From Acidobacteriota bacterium (lineage in GTDB: Bacteria > Acidobacteriota > Terriglobia > Acidiferrales > UBA7541), in contig QHYJ01000176.1 of the NCBI GenBank assembly GCA_003223255.1, positions 1 to 35,009 on the forward strand: DNA of 35,009 bases, in the 5' to 3' direction. Shown piece by piece: positions 1-8,269 of this stretch. The notes beneath the pieces are model-generated. The model saw nothing but the letters and a program-made list of their open reading frames with translations, was not told the origin of the DNA and made no database searches. The translations under genes and the position numbers were made by a program. Position 1 is the stretch's first letter; each line of letters opens with the position of its first letter.

Positions 1-346
1 AGGTCAGAGAAGAGGAGAAATAGGTCCAGGGGATGAGCGCGGCGAAGTAGAAGACGGGATACGGGAGGCCGTCGGAAGGAAGCTTGGCGAGGCGGCCAAA
101 GAAGAGCGTGAAGACCAGCATGTTAAGAACAGGCTGCAAAATGACCCAAAGGACGCCGATGGTGGTTTGTTTGTAGCGAATTTTGACGTCGCGCCAGACG
201 AAGAAGTAAAGGAGCTCGCGGTAGGCCCAGACTTCGCGGAGGCGCAGCTCGAAGAGGCTGCGAGGAGGCTCGATGCGGATGGTGGCGGCGGCTCCGGAAT
301 GGAGCGGGAGAGGAGCGGATTGTGGCCATGCCGTGAGCAAAACCAT
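1..346 (-). CDS. ABC-2 type polysaccharide exporter permease (partial)
   Basis: This is the N-terminal 115 residues of a Wzm-type inner-membrane permease; the rest lies beyond the window edge. Such permeases pair with a Wzt-like ATPase to export undecaprenyl-linked polysaccharide or O-antigen. After a variable 30-residue head comes the family's typical block: a helix ending in WRDVKIRYKQT, then a first membrane segment (TIGVLWVILQPVLNMLVFTLFFG), and the short loop LPSDGLPYPVFYFAALIPW. The ATG at 346 gives a normal family N-terminus, but the frame stays open upstream and no strong Shine-Dalgarno is seen, so the exact start is uncertain. It follows the exopolysaccharide genes on the same strand. 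Family assignment is firm; the substrate is unknown. Confidence 0.85.
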   Translation of the reverse strand, partial: MVLLTAWPQSAPLPLHSGAAATIRIEPPRSLFELRLREVWAYRELLYFFVWRDVKIRYKQTTIGVLWVILQPVLNMLVFTLFFGRLAKLPSDGLPYPVFYFAALIPWTYFSSSLT

Positions 347-805
347 GCGTTGCGGGCAAGGTCCCCTGAGAAAGATCGACCGTGTGCTGCAGGTCCAGCT
401 AACCCCGAAATAGGATAGCAAAGAATGGATTGGAAAATGGAAAAGGGAAAAAAGTGCGAACCGCTGGGGCTGCCCCGAAAGATGACTTCATTTTTCCGGT
501 GGATGGTTTTCAAGTTGCTGGAGGTCGCGCTGCTCGATTTGTTGCATTAGAGCTCTAAGAGAGGCCGTCCCCAAACGGACAGCAGGCAAAGAAAATGTAA
601 AAGGCTTGTAGGAAGGCGGCGAACAAAGGACCGCCGACGCGCGGAGTGCGGCGCCGGAAAGAAAAAGGGCGAGAACTTCGTCCAAAGAATCTGCAGGTCA
701 TGCAAGGAAGAGAACAACCGTACGAAATACTTAGATGAACGCCAAGCGCCTTGCAAGCAGAGGATGAAGGTCTGCCTTCCAGGTTCGCTGAACAAAAGGA
801 GCAGC
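347..805. other. Intergenic gap with no convincing gene
   Basis: About 460 bases separate the epimerase stop from the ABC permease start. Open frames here are short, compositionally odd and resemble no family I recognise. I see no clear terminator hairpin with a T-run, no tRNA and no repeat. It may carry the promoter of the downstream export genes or be the residue of a lost gene. Confidence 0.5.
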
Positions 806-1813
806 TTAGTCGGCGCTGGCGGTCGCGACTCTTGGGTGCTCGAGCCCTTCGATTTTCTGCTGGAAGTGCTCGGCGACGCGGTCAATGATTTCATTTAAAG
901 AGATCTGGGGACGGAAGCCGGTCAACGCGTGGAGTTTGTCCACGCAGGGCACGCGGCGCAGCATGTCCTCGAATCCGGGTTCGTAGGCCTGGTCATAGGG
1001 GATGTACTCGATAAGCGAGGAACTAGCGGTGCGCCCCTTTACACGATGGGCCAGGTCTTCGATGCTGATTTCTTCGGTGTTGCCTACATTCACGACCTCG
1101 CCAACGGCGCGCGCGGTTTCCATGAGACGAATCAAGCCTTCGATGGTGTCGCGCACGTCGCAAAAACACCGCGACTGCTTGCCGCTTCCATAGATGGTGA
1201 TCGGCGAACTCTCCAGAGCGGACTTGACGAAGTTGGGAAGCACCATGCCGTAGCGCCCGGTCTGGCGCGGCCCCACGGTGTTAAACAGGCGCACGACGAT
1301 CACGGGAAGCTTCTTTTCCTTCCAGTAAGAAAGTGCGAGGAATTCGTCGAGGGCCTTTGAGGCCGCGTAGCTCCAACGGCCCTTGGTAGTAGGGCCGAGA
1401 ACGAGGTCAGAATCCTCGCGAAAAGGAATGTTGGTGCTCTTGCCGTACACCTCGGAGGTAGAAGCAGTGAGGACAAGCTTTCTTTTCTTGCAGGCAGCCT
1501 CGAGAATCAACTGCGTGCCGTTAACGTTGGTTTCAATCGTCCTCACAGGGCTTTCGACGATCAACTTTACGCCCACAGCTGCAGCCAGGTGCACGATCAC
1601 ATCGGCATCATCGACAAGTTCCGCAAGCAACTGGCGATTTTCGATGTTGTCCAGGTGGTATTCGAGTCGGGGAAAAGACTTGAGATGGCGGATATTCTCG
1701 ACGCTGCCCGTCGAAAGATTGTCGAGCAAGACGACGCGATCGCCGCGGTCCAGCAGGGGCTCCGCAAGATGAGATCCGATAAAACCAGCGCCGCCAGTAA
1801 TCAGAAAGCGCAA
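806..1813 (-). CDS. NAD-dependent sugar-nucleotide epimerase/dehydratase (extended SDR)
   Basis: A 335-residue cytoplasmic extended short-chain dehydrogenase acting on nucleotide sugars, presumably supplying a precursor for the exopolysaccharide. The Rossmann glycine motif GGAGFIG starts at residue 7. The catalytic triad is visible as S118-T119-S120 with Y149-x3-K153 (SYAASK). The later GPRQTGRYGMVLPNFV block is typical of UDP-glucose 4-epimerase and UDP-glucuronate decarboxylase relatives. The start chosen is TTG at 1813: it has a perfect AGGAGG nine bases or fewer upstream and puts the Rossmann strand at residue 2. The longer open frame upstream is only the shadow of the kinase tail. It begins 10 bases after the kinase stop, so the two are co-transcribed. 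Exact substrate (epimerase versus decarboxylase) cannot be fixed by eye. Confidence 0.9.
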   Translation of the reverse strand: MRFLITGGAGFIGSHLAEPLLDRGDRVVLLDNLSTGSVENIRHLKSFPRLEYHLDNIENRQLLAELVDDADVIVHLAAAVGVKLIVESPVRTIETNVNGTQLILEAACKKRKLVLTASTSEVYGKSTNIPFREDSDLVLGPTTKGRWSYAASKALDEFLALSYWKEKKLPVIVVRLFNTVGPRQTGRYGMVLPNFVKSALESSPITIYGSGKQSRCFCDVRDTIEGLIRLMETARAVGEVVNVGNTEEISIEDLAHRVKGRTASSSLIEYIPYDQAYEPGFEDMLRRVPCVDKLHALTGFRPQISLNEIIDRVAEHFQQKIEGLEHPRVATASAD

Positions 1814-1823
1814 AGAGCCCTCC

Positions 1824-2510
1824 TCAAAGAGCTTGCGAATCGTCGTCGTGATGGCGGGAGATGGCCCCGCCCACTGACTCCGAAGCCTCGCCCTGTGCCG
1901 CTTCCCCAGCTTCCTGAGGACCGTAGCCATACGAATACGGGTAATAGCGATACGAGTAGTAATAATCGGGCGCACTGGAATCCACCGCATTGAGAACCAC
2001 ACCCAGGACGCGAGACTTCACGCTGGCGAGCAGATCGCGCGTTCGCATGAAGGCCACCTTGGGAGTTTCACCGCTGCGCACCACCAGCAGCACGCCGTCG
2101 GCGTGCACGGAAAGAATCACGGCATCGGTCGCCGCCATGATCGGCGGAGAATCGACGACGATGAACTTGAATTTCGCTCGTAGCTCAACGATGGCGTCAG
2201 CGAGCTTGTGTGAGGAGAGCAGGTCCGCGGGATTCGGCGGGAGCGGTCCAGTGGGAATGGCGACCAGGTTGGGAATCGCGGGATGGGGCACAGAGACGAG
2301 ATCCAGACTGGATACGCCCGCGAGATAGGAGCTCAAGCCCGCATACTTACCGGTGCCGAGATTGAGAAGCCGGCCGATTCCCGGCTTGCGAAGGTCGGCG
2401 TCGACGAGCACCGTGCTGTCGCCGAGCTGCGCCAGAGTCACGGCCAGATTCGCGGCTGCCGTGGTCTTCCCTTCCCGCGGCAGGGCGCTCGTGACCAGAA
2501 TGACTTGCAG
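1824..2510 (-). CDS. Bacterial tyrosine kinase domain, C-terminal part of a frame-broken Wzc-like protein
   Basis: This frame carries the BY-kinase half of a Wzc/EpsB-type co-polymerase. It contains Walker A (SALPREGKTT), Walker A' (VLVDADLRKPG) and Walker B (FIVVDSPP), and ends in a tyrosine cluster (DYYYSYRYYPYSYGYG), the expected autophosphorylation tail. Homology starts abruptly at about 2510, where the preceding 539 residues stop matching in another frame. The earliest in-frame conventional start is GTG at 2441, which would cut off Walker A, so this piece would be catalytically dead if translated alone. If the lesion is an assembly error, the joined protein would be near 777 residues, normal for the family. 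It lies just upstream of the epimerase. Confidence 0.85.
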   Translation of the reverse strand: MQVILVTSALPREGKTTAAANLAVTLAQLGDSTVLVDADLRKPGIGRLLNLGTGKYAGLSSYLAGVSSLDLVSVPHPAIPNLVAIPTGPLPPNPADLLSSHKLADAIVELRAKFKFIVVDSPPIMAATDAVILSVHADGVLLVVRSGETPKVAFMRTRDLLASVKSRVLGVVLNAVDSSAPDYYYSYRYYPYSYGYGPQEAGEAAQGEASESVGGAISRHHDDDSQAL

Positions 2511-4125
2511 AGGTGCGCAAGGCCCGGAAGGCTTCCGACATCTGTGACTTGGGCAGATGCTGAGCTACCAATTCGATGCGCTTCTCATGACCGTTGGCGG
2601 AGAAGGCCGGGAGCATGCCGCGGCGCCTGTGGCCATTAGCACCGACAAATTGTGGAACGACCGCGAGAGACGGCAAGCGCGCGAGAGTTTCAATATCATC
2701 CGGTGTCTTCACGGTGTTGTCCAGATACTCGCGCAGCAGCGCCAGCCCGATACCGCCAACCAAGCCGACCAAGAAGGACAAAATGATGTTTTTTGTTTTC
2801 GCGGGGCGAGCCGGTGTTGTCGGGACCATGGCAGGGTCGACGATGCGAATGTTGGAGGAATGCAGCGCGCCGGAAATCGCAGTTTCCTTCATTTTGGTCA
2901 TCAGCCCTTCGTAGAGCGCTTTATTGGCTTCCGCTTCACGCTTGAGAATGTTGTATTCGACCATTTTCTCGGCCATTTGGTTGGTTTCGGCCTTGGCCTG
3001 GTCGAGAGCCTCGCTCATCAAGGTCTCGCGCTGACGGGCTTCACGGTAGTCGCTTTCAAGAACATCGAGGATTTTCTGCTTTTCTTTCTCGACGTTGTCG
3101 TCAATGTCTTTCAATTGGGCCTTGAGGCGCACCACCTTCGGAAAATTCGGGCCATACTGAGCGAGAGCATCGGCGTAGTCCGCCGAGGTTTCGCCGCGCT
3201 TCTTGAGCAAGTCCGTGAGCGCGGTGTTGCTCTCGACCTGGGGCACGGCATCCAGGTTTCCCGCTTTGGCGAATTCGTAGAGCGATTCTTTTCTCATGCG
3301 CTCGGCCTGGGCGTCGGTGAACTGCTTGTTGATGTCGCTCAGGCGTTGCGTGGTCATGTTCTGCTTGTCGTCGAGCGTCCATATCTGGTTTTGGCGCTCG
3401 TAGGCGATGCGCGCGTCTTCCGACTTCTGCACTTTGATTTTGAAATCCTTGAGCTGGTCGGCCAACCAGTCGGAAGCCTGAGAGGTGGATTCATACTTGC
3501 TTCGGTAATTCTGTTCCACATAGGTGGCGATGTGCGCGTTGACCGTGCTCGCGGCAAGCTGCGGGTTCGTGGATTCGAAACTCACATCCAGCAAACGGCT
3601 GTTGGGAACACGCTTCACACTGAGACTGCTCAGAAATGCGGCGAGTTCGGGCGGGCGAACCTGGTTCGCGAGATTGCCGCTGGCGACGGCTTCAGAAAGG
3701 AAGCCGGAGGCGGGGGAATCGGGACGCAAGGCCAGACCGTTGTTCCGGATGGTCTGGAGCGCGAGGGTCTCGCTGGTCAAGATTTTTGACTGCGTCTCAA
3801 TGTAATTGTCCGAATCCACCATGTAGTCGTAAGAGTCCGCGCCTTGAAAGGGAAGGATATTGGCGTTCTCCCGGTCGATTTCAATGCGCGCGGTGGCCAC
3901 GTAAACAGGCTGCATGCGGAAGGTGGCGATGCTCACGATGGTCACCACAGAGAGCATGAAGGAAAGGATCAGCCACTGATGCTTCCGGAGGATCAGCAAA
4001 TAATCGTAAAGGTGCGGTTCTCTAGGCGAGAGATCAAACGAGGCAAAGCGGTTGGAGATGGGGAGTAACTCGACCTGACCTTTGGAGCCTGATTCGTGGG
4101 AAACGAGTTTGTTGTCGTCTGTCAT
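2347..4125 (-). CDS. Wzc-like polysaccharide co-polymerase, N-terminal part (frame-broken)
   Basis: An inner-membrane chain-length regulator that couples polymerisation to export. Residues 1-539 look authentic: a Wzz domain with a first membrane helix near 51-69, a long periplasmic coiled-coil-rich region, a second membrane helix at 446-465, then the linker into the kinase ending SEAFRALRTS at 530-539. Beyond residue 539 the frame runs into arginine- and glutamine-rich nonsense to a stop at 2347, while the kinase continues in another frame from 2510. About ten residues normally found between RTS and the kinase strand QVILVTS are also missing, so the lesion is a deletion of roughly 30 bases (3m-1), not a single-base slip. 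The start is ATG at 4125, two bases after the OPX stop, implying translational coupling. Confidence 0.85.
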   Translation of the reverse strand: MTDDNKLVSHESGSKGQVELLPISNRFASFDLSPREPHLYDYLLILRKHQWLILSFMLSVVTIVSIATFRMQPVYVATARIEIDRENANILPFQGADSYDYMVDSDNYIETQSKILTSETLALQTIRNNGLALRPDSPASGFLSEAVASGNLANQVRPPELAAFLSSLSVKRVPNSRLLDVSFESTNPQLAASTVNAHIATYVEQNYRSKYESTSQASDWLADQLKDFKIKVQKSEDARIAYERQNQIWTLDDKQNMTTQRLSDINKQFTDAQAERMRKESLYEFAKAGNLDAVPQVESNTALTDLLKKRGETSADYADALAQYGPNFPKVVRLKAQLKDIDDNVEKEKQKILDVLESDYREARQRETLMSEALDQAKAETNQMAEKMVEYNILKREAEANKALYEGLMTKMKETAISGALHSSNIRIVDPAMVPTTPARPAKTKNIILSFLVGLVGGIGLALLREYLDNTVKTPDDIETLARLPSLAVVPQFVGANGHRRRGMLPAFSANGHEKRIELVAQHLPKSQMSEAFRALRTSASHSGHERPAAGREDHGSRESGRDSGAARRQHGARRRRPSQAGNRPASQSRHR

Positions 4126-4127
4126 TT

Positions 4128-5369
4128 CTAGCGATATGCCAGCCGATAGAGAGCCACGCCGGATCCCAGCGCGAGCCCAAATTCCATGGCGCGGAACAGC
4201 GCCTGCTTGGAGCCGCTTTCCGGAACGTATAAAATGTCGCTCGGTTGAAGCCGCAAGTCTTCCGCTTTGCGATTAAGCACCTTCTTCAAATCGATGGGGA
4301 CTTCATGCTGTTGCCCAAGATTGTCCTTGCGCACGATGACCGCTTTGTCGGACTTCGCCGTGCGGGTCAGACCGCCTGCCAGGGACAAGATCTTCAGAGT
4401 CGTCAGTTGCGTGCGATCATTGGAAAGAACGTAGCCTCCGGCGCGACTCACCGCGCCCAAGACGTAGACAACGCCAGCATGGGGAACCGTAACGACGTCT
4501 CCGGCTTGGAGGGGGATGTTGTTGTTGGTGTCGCCTGTTTCCATCAGGTCGGTCAAATTGATGGTGATGGTATTCGTGAGAGGAGGTGGCTCAGCGCTCG
4601 CGGAAGGTCTCGCCGGCGTTGTGGCCGCTCCGGACGCAGGAGTCGAAGACGCGACGTCTTTCTGGCCGACTTGCGGATTGGAGGAAGTACTGGCTGCAGA
4701 AGAAGAAGCCACAGCGTCAGAAGAACGCGTCTCATCAGCAGGGAGAGCCTTGGCGGGAAGGGGTTGCTCGGGACCGATTTCGGGAGGCTCGCCCGCGTCG
4801 GAAAGTGTCTCCTGGGACGGACGCGAGACAATGATGGTGTCACCTGCATCATTGGAGATTCCGCCAGCTTCCGCGAGAACTTCCAGGAGCGTCACGGGCC
4901 GGTCGGCTTCGTACACCATGGGGTGAAGAACAGCGCCAACAATTGTGATGGGCTTGCTCTTGTGTTCCTTGACGCTGACGCTGACATCCGCGTGCGTGAC
5001 CAGGCCGTTGGCTTCCAGCATCTCCGCGATCTTCTGCTCTGTCTGCATTTCCGTCAGGCCCGCGACGTGCAACCGCACGGGAACCAAAGGGATGCCGATC
5101 GTGCCGGTCTGGCTGACGCGCACCTCGCGGCTCAGCTCTTCTACATCAAAAACGTAAATGCTTAAGAGGTCTCCGGGGCCGATCACGTAGTCGTGGGGCA
5201 TCATCCGCAAAGAAGCGGAGAGTTCCCGAAGGCGGTCATTCACTTGTTGCGGCGTTTCGACAACCGGCTGCGCGCGGACGGCTTGCGCACGGCAAGCCGG
5301 GGAAAGAGGGAGCAGTGCGAGCACGGCTGCAGCACACACCACCCCCCCACCCAGTCTAGCTGGCCGCAT
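4128..5369 (-). CDS. Polysaccharide export outer-membrane protein (Wza/OPX type, SLBB domains)
   Basis: A 413-residue secreted exporter subunit forming the outer-membrane or periplasmic channel that works with the Wzc-like protein. It has an N-terminal signal peptide (hydrophobic run VVCAAAVLALLPL ending near CRAQA). A Poly_export domain follows, beginning HDYVIGPGDLLSIYVFDVEEL, with SLBB-type segments (ITIVGAVLHPMVYEADRPVTL and VVYVLGAVSRAGGYVL). The two SLBB regions are separated by about 80 Ser/Ala/Pro-rich residues, longer than usual. A hydrophobic stretch near the C-terminus (FGLALGSGVALYRLAY) could anchor it. ATG 5369 is preferred over GTG 5390 because GGAGG lies upstream of it and the predicted promoter would initiate between the two. 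It sits between the polymerase and co-polymerase genes. Confidence 0.92.
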   Translation of the reverse strand: MRPARLGGGVVCAAAVLALLPLSPACRAQAVRAQPVVETPQQVNDRLRELSASLRMMPHDYVIGPGDLLSIYVFDVEELSREVRVSQTGTIGIPLVPVRLHVAGLTEMQTEQKIAEMLEANGLVTHADVSVSVKEHKSKPITIVGAVLHPMVYEADRPVTLLEVLAEAGGISNDAGDTIIVSRPSQETLSDAGEPPEIGPEQPLPAKALPADETRSSDAVASSSAASTSSNPQVGQKDVASSTPASGAATTPARPSASAEPPPLTNTITINLTDLMETGDTNNNIPLQAGDVVTVPHAGVVYVLGAVSRAGGYVLSNDRTQLTTLKILSLAGGLTRTAKSDKAVIVRKDNLGQQHEVPIDLKKVLNRKAEDLRLQPSDILYVPESGSKQALFRAMEFGLALGSGVALYRLAYR

Positions 5370-5391
5370 GAGAATAGACGACCTCCGCACG

Positions 5392-5418
5392 ATTATACAG
5401 CGATACGGATAAAGTCAA
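5392..5418 (-). promoter_or_regulatory. Candidate sigma-70 promoter inside the EPS operon
   Basis: On the minus strand, TTGACT (5418-5413) and TATAAT (5397-5392) are separated by 15 bases. Both boxes are near consensus but the spacer is short, so strength is doubtful. The site sits exactly in the 49-base gap between the polymerase stop and the OPX start and could drive the export genes separately. Confidence 0.4.
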
Positions 5419-6684
5419 TTAGGGATTTCGAGAACTGCGATGGTGCCGTTGCGTTGGGGACGCAGAAGGAGGTTGTTGAATTTCGGCCGTTGCCAGGTGC
5501 GCCATAAAGAGAAAAAGCCAGAGATTAGCAGGGATGTGGAAGTTGAAGTCGACCAGCGCATGCACGAGCAATCCAGCACAAGCCACGATTCCAGAAAGTT
5601 GCAGGGCTCCCACAAAGGAAAAGTCATTCTGGCGGAAGCGCGAGAAGGATTTGAGCAGCAAAGCCGCGAGAAACCAGGCACAACAGGAACCGCCCAGGAC
5701 GCCTGTTTCGGCAAGGGCCTCCAGGTAGTCGTTGTGGGAGTGATTGACGATTTTAGCGTCATAGAGAGTTTCGTAGGGCGGATACACGATTTGCAGCGTG
5801 CCGAGTCCCGTGCCTGCCAGCGGATGGTCCAGGAAAATGTGCCAGGAGCCTCGGCGCATGGCGGCGCGCTTGCCTTCAGTCACTTCCAGAGACTGGAACG
5901 AGGAGAAGCGCTGCAGAATCTGGCCAACGCCGAGCCATGTAACCATCAGCAGCGCCGCGAGCAAAACCGCGGCCACGCCCAAGAGATGCTTTCCCAAGCC
6001 GCGGCGACGAAGAAGCAGATAGGTGAGAAGCGCAAGTTGCACACAAAAGCTCACGATGCCGCCGCGAGAAGCCGAGAGGAAGAGCGCGGCGATAGGCATG
6101 ACCGCGAAGAGCGCCACGATGGCGAGGCGTTCGCGGCGGACTCTGCCGAGCACCAGAGGAACCAGCGCCAAGGGCAGGACCAACTCCATCAGTCCCGCGA
6201 AGTGGTTGCGATTCACGTAAGGACCGAACGGTATGCCTCCGTAGCGCAGTTCACGGAACCAATAGAGTTTCCCGTTGAAGGTCAGATGCTGCAGAATGCC
6301 GAACACGCTGACCACAAAACCGAGTCCCATGCCAAACCACACGAAGCTGCGCCAATCGTGAAGCGTTCGAAACGCCTGCACGCATAGAAACAGAAGAATC
6401 AGGCTAGCCAGCAACAACGACAGCTCGATGCGCGTGTTGTAGGGAGAAGCACTCGCGCGAAAGAACCACTGTCCCAGACCGACAAGAAAAAAAGCCGCAA
6501 GCGGCGGGAGCAGCGGCGAGAGAACCGGCTGCTCTTTTTCGTGGAAATAAAAGCGCAGGGCCCAGATCGAAAAGAGAAAGGCGGCGCCTGTTTCCAGGAC
6601 GGCGCGCGCCCAATCTTCCACGCCCCCATGGGCGGCCACAGCAAAGCTGATCAGGACGCAGAGGCCCAGGCGCAAAAACTTCAT
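5419..6684 (-). CDS. O-antigen ligase/Wzy-type polysaccharide polymerase
   Basis: A 421-residue multi-spanning inner-membrane protein with about ten hydrophobic helices, of the Wzy_C/WaaL superfamily. It would polymerise repeat units on undecaprenyl pyrophosphate or ligate chains. Family signatures are visible: NRNHFAG at 158-164, SASRGG at 204-209 in the central core, and the periplasmic-loop motif HSHNDYLE at 315-322. The hydrophilic C-terminal tail is short. Its ATG overlaps the stop of the upstream TPR gene by four bases (ATGA), so translation is coupled. In this operon, next to Wza/Wzc homologues, a polymerase role is more likely than a lipid-A ligase role; sequence alone cannot separate them. 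Confidence 0.9.
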   Translation of the reverse strand: MKFLRLGLCVLISFAVAAHGGVEDWARAVLETGAAFLFSIWALRFYFHEKEQPVLSPLLPPLAAFFLVGLGQWFFRASASPYNTRIELSLLLASLILLFLCVQAFRTLHDWRSFVWFGMGLGFVVSVFGILQHLTFNGKLYWFRELRYGGIPFGPYVNRNHFAGLMELVLPLALVPLVLGRVRRERLAIVALFAVMPIAALFLSASRGGIVSFCVQLALLTYLLLRRRGLGKHLLGVAAVLLAALLMVTWLGVGQILQRFSSFQSLEVTEGKRAAMRRGSWHIFLDHPLAGTGLGTLQIVYPPYETLYDAKIVNHSHNDYLEALAETGVLGGSCCAWFLAALLLKSFSRFRQNDFSFVGALQLSGIVACAGLLVHALVDFNFHIPANLWLFLFMAHLATAEIQQPPSASPTQRHHRSSRNP

Positions 6685-7991
6685 GGCTTGGGAGGCTCCG
6701 ATGCGGCAGGGGTTTGCGTGACCGGAACCAGGGCGACGTCATCTACCCAAGTCATCCCCTGAATCTTGTCATCGACTTCTCGGCTGGGCAAACGCTCCAG
6801 GCAAACTTGCATTTGCTGAACATTTTTTCCGGAAGACCAGGGAATCTCGACGCGGCTCCAGGGTTGGGTGCCGCGAAAATCGCTTGTATCAACCGGCGAA
6901 GCGTCCGGGGTTCCCAGCGGGCGCAATTGGAAGCGGATGCCCTGTTCCGTGGTTATGGATTGAGTCCGCACCCAGGCGGAGAAGTCGTAGTCCGTGGAAG
7001 GTTCCACCGGAACCTCCACACACGGACCGAGGAGATGGAGATTGTATCGGCCATTGAACAGCAGGCGCAGCGATTGCTTACCCGAGTGCTTTTCGCGGGT
7101 ATCCAAGCTAAATTGGGCGCCCTGGGCTCCCGCGGGCAGCGCCCAGGCAAAACCACTTCCAAAGATACCGGCTTCGAAACCCCCATCCCAAAGTACAGAA
7201 CCGGCGGGCTCAGGAAGGTTGCCCAGGCCGGCAAAATCCACGGCTTGCTCCCAAACGCGCTGGGCTTCCGCGACTTGTCTTTCTCTTAGGAGAGCGCTGA
7301 CCAAAGAAAAAGAGTAGTTTCCCAGGCGCAGCTTGGGACGAAGAGCGGCGAGGCGGTTCCAGACCTGAAAGGCATTCATTGTATGGCCCTCGCTGATCTG
7401 TTCGGCAATTGCGCTTACATAGGCGTCACTCAACGGTGGAAGGACGCGGTCAAGAACGAGGTTAGTGTTGGGCTCGGCGCTTAGAGCCCGAGAAAGCGCT
7501 TCGGCGCCACGCTTCGGTTCGGTCTCCACGGCATGGCGCATCTCGAGGAAGGCGTTGTTGGTTTCACCTTCCCGGAGGAGAAAGTTGCCGTAGCGCCAGG
7601 AAATCTCGGCGGAAAGAGGATAGGCTTTTTTGGCGTGAAGAAACGCATCGCGCGCTGCTGTGGTGTTGCCTTCGGCTTCGTACGCGGCGCCCAGATCGGC
7701 CCAGATGTCCGCGGAACGAGGATTGAGTGACAGCGCGACGAGATAGGCCTGGACAGCGCGGGCGGTATCCGTGTCTTCCAGGTTGTATTGCCAATAGCGG
7801 CCCAACAGGTACCAATTCTCAAAGTTCTTTGGCTCCAGCCGGGTGGCGCGCTCGTAACCCTGGAGAGTCTGAAGGCCGGCATAATGAGCGGCGAGCGCGT
7901 TGCGAATGCTGAAATAAGAAAGAAGCAGCACGCAAACAAGAGCAACGGCGGGGACGACAGCACGACGCGAGGAACTGGAAGGCTGGCTCAT
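6681..7991 (-). CDS. Membrane-anchored TPR protein with C-terminal carbohydrate-binding-like domain
   Basis: A 436-residue protein beginning with a signal-anchor helix (AVVPAVALVCVLLLSYFSI, residues 11-29). Tetratricopeptide-type repeats follow (YERATRLEPKNFENWYLLGRYW, the next two repeats through about residue 150). From about residue 255 a beta-rich domain starts WDGGFEAGIFGSGFAW, with an SLRLLFNG strand and a closing WVDDVALVP. That pattern is typical of carbohydrate-binding-module-like or discoidin-like folds in acidobacterial proteins. It is the first gene of the EPS operon and faces the RiPP cluster across a 278-base divergent region. A scaffold or glycan-sensing role in the exopolysaccharide machine is inferred. 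ATG 7991 has no obvious Shine-Dalgarno. Confidence 0.85.
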   Translation of the reverse strand: MSQPSSSSRRAVVPAVALVCVLLLSYFSIRNALAAHYAGLQTLQGYERATRLEPKNFENWYLLGRYWQYNLEDTDTARAVQAYLVALSLNPRSADIWADLGAAYEAEGNTTAARDAFLHAKKAYPLSAEISWRYGNFLLREGETNNAFLEMRHAVETEPKRGAEALSRALSAEPNTNLVLDRVLPPLSDAYVSAIAEQISEGHTMNAFQVWNRLAALRPKLRLGNYSFSLVSALLRERQVAEAQRVWEQAVDFAGLGNLPEPAGSVLWDGGFEAGIFGSGFAWALPAGAQGAQFSLDTREKHSGKQSLRLLFNGRYNLHLLGPCVEVPVEPSTDYDFSAWVRTQSITTEQGIRFQLRPLGTPDASPVDTSDFRGTQPWSRVEIPWSSGKNVQQMQVCLERLPSREVDDKIQGMTWVDDVALVPVTQTPAASEPPKP

Positions 7992-8110
7992 GCCACGGTA
8001 CTCTGCCTAGACCGCGTGGCAGTTGCAAGACAAAATTCGCTGTTCTGCAACGGCTTTGAAGCCCGATTGGAATGCGACGGAGTTTGGCAATGTATGGTAA
8101 CAGAACGAGG

Positions 8111-8140
8111 TTGCCGTCGACCAACGGCCGACGGTAGAAT
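8111..8140 (+). promoter_or_regulatory. Candidate promoter with embedded inverted repeat for the RiPP operon
   Basis: TTGCCG (8111-8116) and TAGAAT (8135-8140) lie 18 bases apart, about 130 bases before the cyclase start. Between them, CCGTCG (8114-8119) and CGACGG (8129-8134) form a 6-base inverted repeat with a 9-base centre, positioned where a repressor would block RNA polymerase. This is a sequence-pattern prediction only. Confidence 0.35.
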
Positions 8141-8269
8141 GCGATTCCAGCCTGGGAAGCTGTTCAAACCTCAACGGGGAAATTCGGGAGTCCTGCGGGT
8201 TGCCGTGGCGGCGAGAGCGTCCCCCTTTCGAACGTCAAACGGCCGAATTTCGAGCAGGGGTGTGTTCAT

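Noticed and set aside
547-894. Minus-strand 115-codon frame in the 347-805 gap
   Set aside because: Overlaps the end of the epimerase, is Ser/Arg-rich with no domain pattern, and lacks a ribosome-binding site.
1814-2002. 63-codon N-terminal extension of the epimerase
   Set aside because: It overlaps the kinase tail in another frame, is Arg/Thr-rich, and the TTG at 1813 has AGGAGG directly upstream.
2557-3789. 410-codon plus-strand open frame
   Set aside because: Antisense to the Wzc-like coding region, with no recognisable domain.
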